Part shown: one piece after another, positions 1 through 7,164 of the stretch
Layout: every line of letters starts with the position of its first letter
Numbering within the stretch: position 1 is the stretch's first letter
Source: Pseudovibrio sp. JCM 19062
GTDB taxonomy: Bacteria > Pseudomonadota > Alphaproteobacteria > Rhizobiales > Stappiaceae
Length of the DNA: 9,430 nucleotides
NCBI GenBank assembly: GCA_001310715.1
Contig: BAXV01000109.1
Location: 1 to 9,430, forward strand
Direction: 5' to 3'
The notes under the pieces: model-generated
The model's database searches: none
Told to the model about the DNA's origin: nothing
What the model saw: the letters and a program-made list of their open reading frames with translations, nothing else
Made by a program: the position numbers and the translations under genes

Positions 1-519
1 CCGGAGTTGCCTTTGATCTTCCATTAATCGCCTGCGATCCTCTTGAACCCGCCGACGGTCATCTTCTATTCGCGCACGAGGTGGCCCTGAGCGATCATTA
101 TATTCTTCATGATCGGTATGCCCTTTATGATATCTGCTGCCACGATGGTTATCGTGATCGCTCATTCGACCGTCTCTATTACCTTTTTGGTGCATACCCT
201 TGTGTTTATCCTGATCAGCATGTCTGCCAGTACCGCTGAAGCCTCTGAAATCTTCTCTCAAGCGGTTGAAGTCATTTTGAAGCCGTCTTAGGTCTTCCTC
301 AACCCGCCCATGATGACGGTCGTGCCAGTTGTGACTGTCGTGGCTGTTGTTACGGTCGCGCCGGTCATGACGGTCGTGATCAACAGGAATAACCATTGAT
401 CTAAAATCACCACCTGAACCGGTCGGATTTTGTGAGGGTGCCGCGAGAGTGCTAGCAATAGGAAATGCTAACAGGGTGCCGGTAAGTACGGCTGGGAGTA
501 GCAGTTTAGAGAGTCTCAT
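1..519 (-). CDS. Secreted His/Asp/Arg-rich protein, C-terminus off the left edge
   Basis: An uninterrupted reading frame starts at the ATG at 519-517 and stays open to base 1, giving 173 residues with no stop, so the gene is cut by the window edge. Residues 1-27 look like a Sec signal peptide: a basic start (MRLSK), a hydrophobic core, and an Ala-rich end (STLAA) before PSQNP. The mature part is very hydrophilic. Residues 47-72 are packed with HD, HDR and HH pairs. Residues 73-94 and 150-173 alternate acidic residues with Arg and Gln/Leu, as in charged helix or coiled coil (EEDLRRLQNDF; DRRRVQEDRRRL). No Cys is present. The ribosome-binding site is weak (GAG-rich, just before the ATG). I do not recognise the family. 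The His-rich stretch could bind metal or polyanions, but that is a guess. The clean signal peptide and lack of stops over 519 bases argue that it is real. Confidence 0.72.
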   Translation of the reverse strand, partial: MRLSKLLLPAVLTGTLLAFPIASTLAAPSQNPTGSGGDFRSMVIPVDHDRHDRRDRNNSHDSHNWHDRHHGRVEEDLRRLQNDFNRLREDFRGFSGTGRHADQDKHKGMHQKGNRDGRMSDHDNHRGSRYHKGHTDHEEYNDRSGPPRARIEDDRRRVQEDRRRLMEDQRQLR

Positions 520-703
520 CTCTGGCTCTTTTCGTTATTATTTATTTTTTTTGAGGCCCAACAAAAGACTGATGCGCACGGAAATTTGCGCAAAGAACAA
601 TGTTCAAAGTTTGTCCGCTCTAGTCAAAAATACTAAGTCAAAGATGCCTTTAATTTTTATGTTTTCCAACGGGTTCCGCCCATTGGCAGTAAGGTCTTGA
701 ATA

Positions 704-721
704 AACGGAGAACCGCTCCGT
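704..721 (-). terminator. Hairpin with short U-rich tail, possible terminator of the GNAT gene
   Basis: On the minus strand ACGGAG-CGGTT-CTCCGT forms a six-pair stem with a five-base loop, followed by TTATT. It lies about 50 bases after the acetyltransferase stop at 771. The U tract is short and interrupted, so its strength as an intrinsic terminator is uncertain. Confidence 0.4.
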
Positions 722-731
722 TGGAGGGACT

Positions 732-765
732 GGAGAGAGCGTCTTGCGCCCTCTCCGTTTTCTTT
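732..765 (+). terminator. GC-rich hairpin followed by a T-rich tract
   Basis: GGAGAG-A-GCG pairs with CGC-C-CTCTCC across a short TCTTG loop (732-756), and is followed on the plus strand by GTTTTCTTT. In that orientation it has the form of an intrinsic terminator, although no plus-strand gene is recognised just upstream. The same stem would form in the minus-strand transcript right after the acetyltransferase stop, but there it lacks a following U tract. Confidence 0.45.
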
Positions 766-770
766 GAAAC

Positions 771-1196
771 TTACGCGGAGTATCTCAGCCGTATGACTTG
801 CTGCTGTGTGTACTCATCGTAGTTCTCCAGCAGTTCCTCAAATCCGTAGCGCGCATAAAAGCGACGCCCGATTGGGTTGAGCTTGAAAACTCCCAGCTCC
901 ACACATCCGCGCAAAGCCACGGCCTGATCCATCAGAGCTTTGCCAAGCTTTTGCCCGTGAAAGTCCGGATAAACAAACAGCCCGCCCACTTCATTGCCAA
1001 GCAGAGAGATGAAGCCAACGACGGTTTCGTTCACTTCCGCGACCCATGTCTCGGCATTGGGCAGATAGACATTGCGGATGTTATCGCTCTCGTTTGCCAG
1101 GAAGCTTTCCCCCAGAAAGGGATGCGCGAGTTTGCTGGCCTCGAGCCAGATGTCGACGATGCTCTCGGTGTCACGAGCGTCAAATTTGCGGATCAT
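771..1196 (-). CDS. GNAT-family N-acetyltransferase
   Basis: A complete 141-residue protein with the typical layout of the GNAT (Gcn5-related) fold. It opens with [16 protein letters not shown], the usual beta1-alpha1 start. [15 protein letters not shown] (about 51-65) matches the beta2-beta3 hairpin. The acetyl-CoA motif A follows as [16 protein letters not shown] (about 75-90), where GQKLGK corresponds to the Q/RxxGxG/A pyrophosphate loop. The end has the common N-x-x-x-x-x-F-Y-x-x-x-G-F-E pattern ([15 protein letters not shown]). Its overall length and motifs resemble small YjaB-like acetyltransferases. The substrate cannot be read from sequence. AGGA lies 8 bases before the ATG and supports this start. 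Unlike most genes to the right, this frame is intact. It has no evident link to denitrification. Confidence 0.9.
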   Translation of the reverse strand: MIRKFDARDTESIVDIWLEASKLAHPFLGESFLANESDNIRNVYLPNAETWVAEVNETVVGFISLLGNEVGGLFVYPDFHGQKLGKALMDQAVALRGCVELGVFKLNPIGRRFYARYGFEELLENYDEYTQQQVIRLRYSA

Positions 1197-1713
1197 TGTT
1201 ATGTCCTAAAGAGTGCCGCTAATCGGCCTATGATGTTCGGAAAATAAAGGCGTGCAGAACCAGCCGCGCAACTTGCACGGTCTTAAAGCCCAATACAGGC
1301 AGGGGCGTTCTTCAATTGAACGCTCAGATCCGGGACATCAAATCTCCTCTAAAACACATCAGAACCGCCAGACTAGACTGGAAGCTCCCAGTGTCAAGGC
1401 CGAGAGACAGCCTGAGCTGGAAGATCAGTGGAAGACTGAATGGAGGGCAATGATGGACTTTGAGCCACCCCATCATTTCGAGAAAAACCCCACCGGCTCG
1501 GGCGTTTACTGGCTTGTTTCAGCCTCAACACGGCAAAAAATATTTTTAGAAACAGTTTTAAACATATTATTCAGAGGAAAAGGCAGGGCCTGGTCTTGAG
1601 TGTGCGTGGCACCTTACTTGGCCTAATCCTCTGAGTTCACTCATTCCTTGATTTTCAATCGCCGCATTTCCCTTGGGCAAGACAACTGTGAGATGCCGAT
1701 AGCTGAGAAACAC
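1197..1713. other. Intergenic stretch without a recognisable gene
   Basis: Between the divergent acetyltransferase and regulator genes I see no convincing coding region. The longest plus-strand frame (1252-1599, GTG start) has no ribosome-binding site, no recognisable domain and a composition typical of chance. The stretch presumably holds the promoter of the acetyltransferase next to 1197, and an inverted repeat at 1305-1323. An AT-rich patch lies at about 1535-1575. Confidence 0.5.
1305..1323. repeat. Inverted repeat GCGTTC-N7-GAACGC
   Basis: A perfect six-base inverted repeat with a seven-base spacer (TTCAATT) lies in the gap, about 110 bases upstream of the acetyltransferase start. No T tract follows on either strand, so it is not an obvious terminator. 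A protein-binding site is possible, but no known regulator is matched. Confidence 0.35.
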
Positions 1714-1727
1714 TTGCGTTAGATCAA
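1714..1727 (+). promoter_or_regulatory. FNR/Dnr-type binding site (TTGCG-N4-ATCAA)
   Basis: TTGCG-TTAG-ATCAA matches 8 of the 10 fixed bases of the FNR consensus TTGAT-N4-ATCAA with the right spacing. Its centre (1720.5) lies about 41 bases before the transcription start predicted from the -10 element at 1749-1754. That is the usual class II activator position. It sits upstream of a gene whose own recognition helix carries the E-x-x-S-R residues that read this kind of site, so autoregulation or control by a second FNR-type protein is likely. Confidence 0.65.
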
Positions 1728-1748
1728 CGCCATTCACCTAAGCAACAG

Positions 1749-1754
1749 TACGAT
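1749..1754 (+). promoter_or_regulatory. Likely -10 element of the regulator promoter
   Basis: TACGAT matches TATAAT at four of six bases and sits 21 bases after the FNR-type box, with a start of transcription expected near 1761. No good -35 hexamer is needed at a class II FNR promoter. The resulting leader would be about 20 bases and contain the ribosome-binding site GGGAGAGG. Confidence 0.45.
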
Positions 1755-1781
1755 TGCGGGAACGTGGGAGAGGTCTGCAAA

Positions 1782-2503
1782 ATGTCTGTAACTATAGCGC
1801 AAAGCGAAGTGGAAAAACTCGCTGAAATTCCCTTGCTTAAGAGGTTGAGTACCGAGGCGAGAGAGCATCTGCTTCGTGGGGGCACAAAGAAATCAGTTTC
1901 ACGCGGTGAGATGATATTTTTTTCAGGATGATAAGGCGGATTCGTTCTTTATCGTGCTGGAAGGATGGGTCAAAGTTTTTCGGGCTACAAGCAGCGGCGA
2001 TGAGGCTGTTGTAGGCGTGTTCACCCGTGGGCAAACCTTCGCGGAAGGCGCTGCCTTTACCAACTCGCACTATCCCGCCTCTGGTGAGGCCGTGACCGAT
2101 AGTGTCGTTCTTTGCATCCCTGTGGCCCATCTGGCCAAGTCCATTGCAGCGGATCCGAACATCGCGCTGGCGATGATGTCGTCGCTGTCCATGCACTTGC
2201 ATCAACTGGTCTTGCAGATTGAAGCTTGAAAACGCACACCGGTGCGCAGCGTGTGGCCGAGTTCCTGTTGAACTGTGCTCAGATCCAGCAGGCGTGTCCT
2301 GCACATTGGTGCTGCCCTATGACAAGGCGCTCATTGCAGGCCGTTTGGGTATGAAGCCGGAGAGTCTGTCACGTGCGTTCCAGAAGCTGAAAGGTTATGG
2401 TGTGGAAGTGAAGCAGAACCGCGCAATCATTTCCAACACGAACGCCCTGCGCGCACTGGTCGAACAGGAACGCACGGCGGTCATGCACTCCAATCTCGGT
2501 TAG
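1782..2503 (+). CDS. CRP/FNR-family transcriptional regulator, Dnr/NnrR type (three frameshifts)
   Basis: Joining three frames gives a protein of about 240 residues, normal for the family. GGGAGAGG precedes the ATG at 1782. The frame stops early at a run of seven T (1917-1923); with six T it continues as IFFQDDKADSFFIVLEG, the cNMP-binding-like beta roll, into GQTFAEGAAF. It then has a dimerisation helix (about 125-155) and a winged helix (about 181-210). A second shift lies near 2224-2226 (LQIEA to LKTHTGAQRVAEFLL) and a third near 2277-2282, before VLPYDKALIAGRLG. The recognition helix KPESLSRAF has the E-x-x-S-R pattern that reads TTGAT half-sites in FNR. The N-terminus has no cysteines, so it cannot hold the FNR iron-sulfur cluster. 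That fits the Dnr/NnrR group, whose members respond to nitric oxide in denitrifiers. Its place beside the nir operon fits control of nir genes. It could instead be a true pseudogene. Confidence 0.8.
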
Positions 2504-2515
2504 GAAAACCGGTAT

Positions 2516-3424
2516 TTAGAGATTAAAAACGGCCCTGCGCGCGTGTTCCACCCCATCCTGAGGTGGCTTCTTCCCGGAATATGCTGCAAGGGCCTGTTTT
2601 GTGTCCGGCACCAGCTTTTCAGCACGCAAATAGCTCACCAGATGCTCCGCCAGATCGTGCTCGCAGCCGATCACCGGCGCAAGTTTGCAGCCAGCCGGAG
2701 CGCGTTCCATCATTTCAGAGATATCGTCGTGACCATGCAAGCCGCCACTGGCAAACAGCGGAACCACAATGGCATCCTCTGAGAGCGTCAGCACAGCCTT
2801 TTCCACGAGTGGCTCCTCGGAGAGGAACGCCACGCGCAGCTGTCTGTAGCCGTATCGCTTTTCCAGATGGTCTTTGAGTTGCAGGGCGCAAAGGCGCGAT
2901 TCCGGCCCTACAGTGGAGCCATGGGCAACAATAAGCACTTCGCGCTCAAGCTCGGGTTTGAGCAAGGCACTCTTACTGTTTGGTGCCAGTGTACCCTGAA
3001 TACTCTGAGACACCAGATCAGGTAGAAAGGGCAATACACCAAGCGGAGGGAGTAGCCTGATGTACTGCCCATCTCGGTTCAAATTTTGCCATGCACCTTC
3101 TTTCTGTTGCTGATGCTGTATGTCCAGCCCCAGTCGGCGAGGCAGAACGGTTTTGCAGAAGTAGCCGTTACTCAGGAGGAGAGGCAGCACGAGCACACGC
3201 TCGTGCAAAAGGGTTGAGGCTACTTCCTGTAGCGGTGGGGTTCCTTTCATAACCCCACTCACCACATCCAGTTGGGGCAATAAGGGTGCCAGAGCATTTT
3301 TCAGGCGCTCGTGGCCCGGTGTGTTGTCAGCGCCCTTGCCCCCCAAGTCTCCATGAGCAGCAAGAACAAGTGCCAGATCGCTAGTGGCTCGTACCAGCGG
3401 AGAAGGTGATCTTGTTCCAGACAT
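2516..3424 (-). CDS. Two-domain CbiX-type sirohydrochlorin (ferro)chelatase-like protein
   Basis: An intact 302-residue protein with two CbiX/class II chelatase repeats. Repeat one begins LVLAAHGD (His24) and repeat two VLIVAHGS (His168). In this family a His after the first strand and a second His about 60 residues later bind the metal and tetrapyrrole. Repeat two keeps both (PLFASGGLHGHDDI, His230), while repeat one has NGYF (Tyr88) where the second His is expected. So the C-terminal half looks like the competent site. The family inserts iron or cobalt into sirohydrochlorin. Next to heme d1 genes, making siroheme is the likely job, because siroheme is the d1 precursor. The ATG lies inside nirN and the two genes overlap by 44 bases, which suggests translational coupling. 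There is no signal peptide, so it is cytoplasmic. Family assignment is firm; the metal and the role in the d1 pathway are inferred. Confidence 0.82.
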   Translation of the reverse strand: MSGTRSPSPLVRATSDLALVLAAHGDLGGKGADNTPGHERLKNALAPLLPQLDVVSGVMKGTPPLQEVASTLLHERVLVLPLLLSNGYFCKTVLPRRLGLDIQHQQQKEGAWQNLNRDGQYIRLLPPLGVLPFLPDLVSQSIQGTLAPNSKSALLKPELEREVLIVAHGSTVGPESRLCALQLKDHLEKRYGYRQLRVAFLSEEPLVEKAVLTLSEDAIVVPLFASGGLHGHDDISEMMERAPAGCKLAPVIGCEHDLAEHLVSYLRAEKLVPDTKQALAAYSGKKPPQDGVEHARRAVFNL

Positions 3425-4980
3425 TGTACTTTCCAGATGGCTTGCTCATTGGAATACGCTTCACTTCTTCAAGCGTTTTTGCGTCGTAAATGATGATCAT
3501 GCCGTCATTCTCCCAAATGGAGAGAATGGCGTGGCTGCCATCACGGTCAAACTCAATGTGAGCGGCGGTTTTGCCGGGCAGCGGTTTGAGCGTCTTGACG
3601 ATCTCAAGCGTCTCTTTGTCGATCACGTACATCTGGTCCTTGTTGGGACCAAAGAACACGTCTGCCCAGGCATATTTGGAGTTCTCGTGCGAGCGCATGA
3701 AGAAGCCCGGTCCAGCTGTATCCAGTGTCTTGAGAACGGACCAGTTGGACATATCGATTACGGAAATCTTGCTCTCACTCAGGTGCGGGGTCACCATCAC
3801 CGGCTTGCCGTTCCAGTCCCAGCTGATACCGGAGCCAGATGAGGGAAGCCCGGCAGATCGATGGTAGCGATGGTCGTGCCCTCGTCCATATCCACCACAA
3901 CACCGCTCTTGCCATCACGGGAGGAGCCCATCAGGTGCTTGTAAGACTGGTCGAAGAAGAAATCATCCATTGGCGCATCAACTGCGATACGGCGCAGTGC
4001 GAACAGCCCTTCGGATGTTGGTTTGTCCCCTGCCTTGCCGTAATTTTCGGCATCAACATAGCCATCAAACTCAGGCTCTGCATTTGCATTGGTTGCCACT
4101 TCCCACACTTCCGGCACGTCCTTCATGGCGACCACGAAGCTGTCACGCTCCGGTGCCTGATACACAGCGGAAACACGGGTGGTGTCGCCGCCGAGAGACT
4201 CGGCCTCGAAGATCTTTTCAACGGTAAGGTCTTCGGCTGACAGCATCACAAGCGAATGCGGCAGGTAGTTTGCCAATGCGATGTGCTTGCCATCGCGTGA
4301 GATGGCGATATTGCGGGAGTTGATGCCGCCGCGCACTTCGGCCACCACCTTCAGCGCCCACATGTCGTACTTGGTGATCCAGCCGTCACGGGACATGAAG
4401 AACACGTAGTGTCCGTCTGGCGTAAACTTGGGACCGCCATGCAGCGCGAATTGGGTTTTGAAGCGTGTCAGCGGCTCAAACGTATCGCCATCCATAACGG
4501 TGGCATAGTGATCACCAGTTTCCACCACCACGAACAGGTTCAGCGGATCGGAGTCGTAGACCGGCGCGTCAACGGCTGATAGTCCTCGTTGAAGATGCGC
4601 GTCGCGTCAATTTCGCTCTCGCCCCAGACAGGCATAGCACCCAGTGGGGTTTTGACCAGATTCACCAGATCGGCAATCTGCTGGTCGTTTAGCTGATCGC
4701 CGAACGCTGGCATCTGGGTGTGGACGCGGCCTTCCTTGATGGTCGATGTCGCAGCATCGGCGCTCAAGCGCGTCAGGCTTTCGGTGATGAGGGCAGGACC
4801 AATGCCGCCGAGACGATCACCGCCATGACATTCCGCGCACAGCCCCTGATAAGTGGCATTGGTAGCGTCGGAGACCGGATAAAGCTCCGTCTTCTTGCCG
4901 CGCGCTTCTGCTGCGCCTGCCAGCATGCAGGTGGCCAGTAAAACGCCGGCGAGTTTAGGCATAAACGTGTTTTGCTTCAT
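3381..4980 (-). CDS. nirN: NirN, c-type cytochrome with a heme d1 propeller domain (two frameshifts)
   Basis: Restoring two single bases gives 533 residues. A Sec signal peptide (residues 1-26, ending AGAAEA) is followed by a cytochrome c domain with CAECH (48-52) for covalent heme c and QMPAFG (Met90) as probable axial ligand. From about 140 onward there is an eight-bladed d1-type propeller like that of NirS. The C-terminus ([12 protein letters not shown], ending GTSH) and the position after nirJ point to NirN, not NirS. In studied systems NirN is periplasmic, completes the d1 macrocycle by dehydrogenating dihydro-heme d1, and passes it to NirS. Frameshifts lie near 4571-4572 (after DYQPL, resuming at DAPVYDSD) and near 3835-3836 (after GFPHL, resuming at GSGISWDW, probably a lost G in a GGG run). 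I chose the ATG at 4980, which has GGGGAG 7 bases upstream and starts the signal peptide, over an upstream ATG. Confidence 0.9.
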
Positions 4981-6168
4981 GACGAGCTCCCCGGAAAGGT
5001 GTTGTTTCAATACGCTGGTGGTTTGCATCCTCAAGCCCGATTTCTTCATCCGTCAGATAACAGGATGGATCTTCCGCCCAAGGGTCGCCGGTCAGCTGCA
5101 GCGCACGGACCGCGTATTGCCGTTACAGATGTTGAAGTATTTGCAAGACCCGCAGCGGCCTTTGATCTGGCGCGGGCTCTGATTCAGTCCTGCCATGACA
5201 GGGTCCGACACATCCTGCCAGATCTCGGAGAACTTGCGCTCTTTCACATTGCCGATGGTGTAGTGCCACCAGAAGCTGTCCGGATGCACCTTGCCCGTGT
5301 TGTCGATATTGCCGATGTTTACACCAGAGGCGTTGCCCCCCCCAGCGCTCCAGCATATCTTGCAGATAACCAGCTTTTTCCGGCATGTTCTCACGCACCC
5401 ACTGCAACAGATAGATGCCGTCTGCATCGTTGTTGCCAGTGACGTATTCGTTGGACTTGCCAGCCAGCACATCTTCCCACGCCTTTTCAATCAGGTGGGT
5501 CATGGCTTTACGGGTCACGTTCAGGTGCGCATCTTCTGCGCGGTTTTTGTTGCCACGGCCTGCGTAGACAGATGAGAGAGATAGATCTTGTCCACTTTCT
5601 CACGGGCGCACAGGTCCAGATAATCATCCAGAGTGTCGGCGTTATCCTCTGTCAGCGTAAAGCGCAGGCCGACTTTGACGTTTTCCTCACGCAGGTAACG
5701 CACGGCCTGCAAGGAGAGGTCAAAAGCGCCATCCATGCCGCGGAAATCGTCATGCACCTTGCCGATGCCATCCAGCGAGATGCCGACATAGTCGTAGCCA
5801 ATCTCACCAATCTTGCGCGCCATATCTTTGTCGATCAGCGTGCCGTTGGTGGACAGGGCAGTATAAAAGCCAAGCTGCTTGGCATGGGCCGACAGCTCCA
5901 GCATATCCGGACGCATCAGCGGCTCACCACCGGAGAAGATGATCACCGGAACGCGGAAGCCCTTCAGGTCATCAATAACCTCGTAGGCCTGCTTGGTTGA
6001 AAGCTCACCGGGAAAATCCACATCGCCTGAGGTCGTATAACAGTGCTTGCACTTCAGATTACAGCGGCGGATCAGGTTCCAGATGACAACCGGTCCAGCA
6101 GGCTTACGCGCTGGTGGAAGTGGATACGGATCTGCCAGTGCTTTGAGATAATGGGTCAGACGAAACAC
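4955..6168 (-). CDS. nirJ: NirJ, radical SAM enzyme of heme d1 synthesis (three frameshifts)
   Basis: The restored protein has about 404 residues, the usual NirJ size. CNLKCKHC (Cys36, Cys40, Cys43) is the CxxxCxxC motif for the SAM-binding 4Fe-4S cluster, and SGGEP (79-83) is the methionine-carboxylate binding motif. The C-terminal part has [10 protein letters not shown] and a later PSCYLTDEE, the cysteines of the second, SPASM-like cluster. NirJ removes two propionate side chains from 12,18-didecarboxysiroheme on the way to the d1 oxo groups. The start is GTG at 6168, with GAGGGGAG at good spacing. Frameshifts lie near 5573-5578 (after LSHLS, resuming at YAGRGNKNR), in the run of eight C at 5336-5343 (seven would restore RWGGNASG), and near 5110-5111 (after NGNTR, resuming at VRALQL). 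The last frame reads to TAA at 4957-4955, so the gene overlaps nirN by 26 bases. Confidence 0.9.
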
Positions 6169-6194
6169 GCGGGCTCTCCCCTCTGCGACGAAGT

Positions 6195-6680
6195 CTAAGT
6201 CCTGTTTTTTTTCAGGGTTTTTGTCGAAAACAGGACATCATGTTGCTTGCATGATGAACCGACGAGAGCCTCAATTTCCTTGACCAAAGTCAGGCACTCT
6301 TCGCGGGTCTTGCCATGCACCATAGCAAATACGTTGTAAGGCCAGGTGGGCAGCCATCTTGGGCGCTGGTAGCAGTGGGATACAAAGTCTAGAGAACCCA
6401 TCATTTGCCCGATGCGCTCGACGTCTTCATCAACGATATCCCAAACCGACATACCGTTGGCGCGCATACCAAGGGCGCGATGATTTGGCACAGCCGCAAT
6501 CCGACGTATTGCACCGTTTTCTTTCATGGAGGCGACGCGCTCCAGCACCAGTTCTTCACTCACGCCAAGCTGGTCGGCAATCTGCGCGTACGGCTCGGAG
6601 ACCAGCGGCAAACCCTCTTGCAGCGCGGCTACCAGAGCACGGTCAAATTCAGAGAATTCTTGAATGTTATGCGTGCTCAT
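6195..6680 (-). CDS. nirH: NirH, siroheme decarboxylase subunit (Lrp/AsnC-like)
   Basis: The frame encodes 161 residues of the NirD/L/G/H family, built from an AsnC-like winged helix (about 10-65) followed by a RAM-like alpha/beta domain. It contains VPNHRALGMRANGMSVWDI and SHCYQRPRWLPTWPYNVFAMVHG, the signatures of the NirL/NirH branch. The His in the NHR motif matches the conserved His implicated in siroheme decarboxylation in related NirDL/Ahb proteins. Together with NirDL and NirG it converts siroheme to 12,18-didecarboxysiroheme. Its ATG overlaps the nirG stop (ATGA). The end, VLFSTKTLKKNRT, stops right after a run of eight A (6205-6212 on this strand's complement). With seven A it would read LKKTGLRLRR and run into nirJ, so the annotated stop may itself come from a miscounted homopolymer. 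Confidence 0.92.
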   Translation of the reverse strand: MSTHNIQEFSEFDRALVAALQEGLPLVSEPYAQIADQLGVSEELVLERVASMKENGAIRRIAAVPNHRALGMRANGMSVWDIVDEDVERIGQMMGSLDFVSHCYQRPRWLPTWPYNVFAMVHGKTREECLTLVKEIEALVGSSCKQHDVLFSTKTLKKNRT

Positions 6681-7164
6681 GCCGGAACCTTAAACTCGAT
6701 GAAAAACTCACGTTCTTTCGGGAACAGCCGCACCGGAATGCCGGTCAGCTCTTCAATGCGTCTCCCGCATGCCTCAATTTCTTCAGGGGTTTCCGTGGCC
6801 AGAACGAACCACATGTTCAGCTCGTGATCACGGGCATAGTTGTGTGCCACCTCGCTCAGCGCATTGACCTGCTCGGTGACCTCATCGTAACGCTCTTCCG
6901 GCACTGCATGGCGCAAAGGCAAAAGGCCCCGCCCATTTGCGCGATGTCGAACATGGGCCCGAAGCGGGTGAGAATGCGCGTCTTAAGCAGCCACTTCAGG
7001 CGCTCCAGAAGCAACTCTTCCTCAATGCCCAGCTCTTCAGCCACGGTGGCGTATGGCTTGGAGACAACAGGCAGACCATCCTGCAAGCGGTTGATCAGCT
7101 TCCGGTCCAGATCATCCAGATGGACCCGCGCCGCTTCATTCAGGTGAGCGATATCTGTGCTCAT
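6677..7164 (-). CDS. nirG: NirG, siroheme decarboxylase subunit (one frameshift)
   Basis: Restoring one base gives 162 residues, the same size as NirH. Residues 1-75 form the AsnC-like winged helix (LINRLQDGLPVVSKPYATVA). The second half has MFDIAQMGGAFCLCAM, then AVPEERYDEV, NYARDHELNMWFVLATET and a C-terminal LFPKEREFFIEF. The phrase ELNMWFVLA with an adjacent MGGA motif, and no NHR/RHR histidine, is typical of the NirD/NirG branch, which pairs with the NirL/NirH branch. The frameshift lies near 6905-6911, in the middle of CAM-AVPEE. The start at 7164 was chosen because it overlaps the nirDL stop as ATGA and aligns with the N-termini of NirH and NirD. An upstream in-frame ATG would add 17 residues of nirL shadow. 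Confidence 0.88.

Noticed and set aside
395..410. TTGATCTAAAATCA as an FNR box
   Set aside because: The spacer is one base too long and the site lies inside a coding sequence.
449..700. Plus-strand reading frame of 83 codons
   Set aside because: It overlaps the signal-peptide region of the minus-strand gene, lacks a ribosome-binding site and recognisable features, and runs through AT-rich intergenic sequence.
1252..1599. Plus-strand reading frame of 115 codons with a GTG start
   Set aside because: There is no ribosome-binding site, no domain and a chance-like composition; treated as non-coding.
1646..1661. TTGATTTTCAATC as a second FNR box
   Set aside because: The half-sites are separated by the wrong spacing for an FNR-type dimer (TTGA-N3-TCAA instead of TTGA-N6-TCAA).
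3381..4980. Cytochrome cd1 nitrite reductase NirS instead of NirN
   Set aside because: The architecture is shared, but the C-terminal NVWNKI...GTSH end and the location directly after nirJ fit NirN better.
4895..5442. Long plus-strand frames opposite nirJ and nirN
   Set aside because: They are shadows of the minus-strand genes, with no motif of their own.
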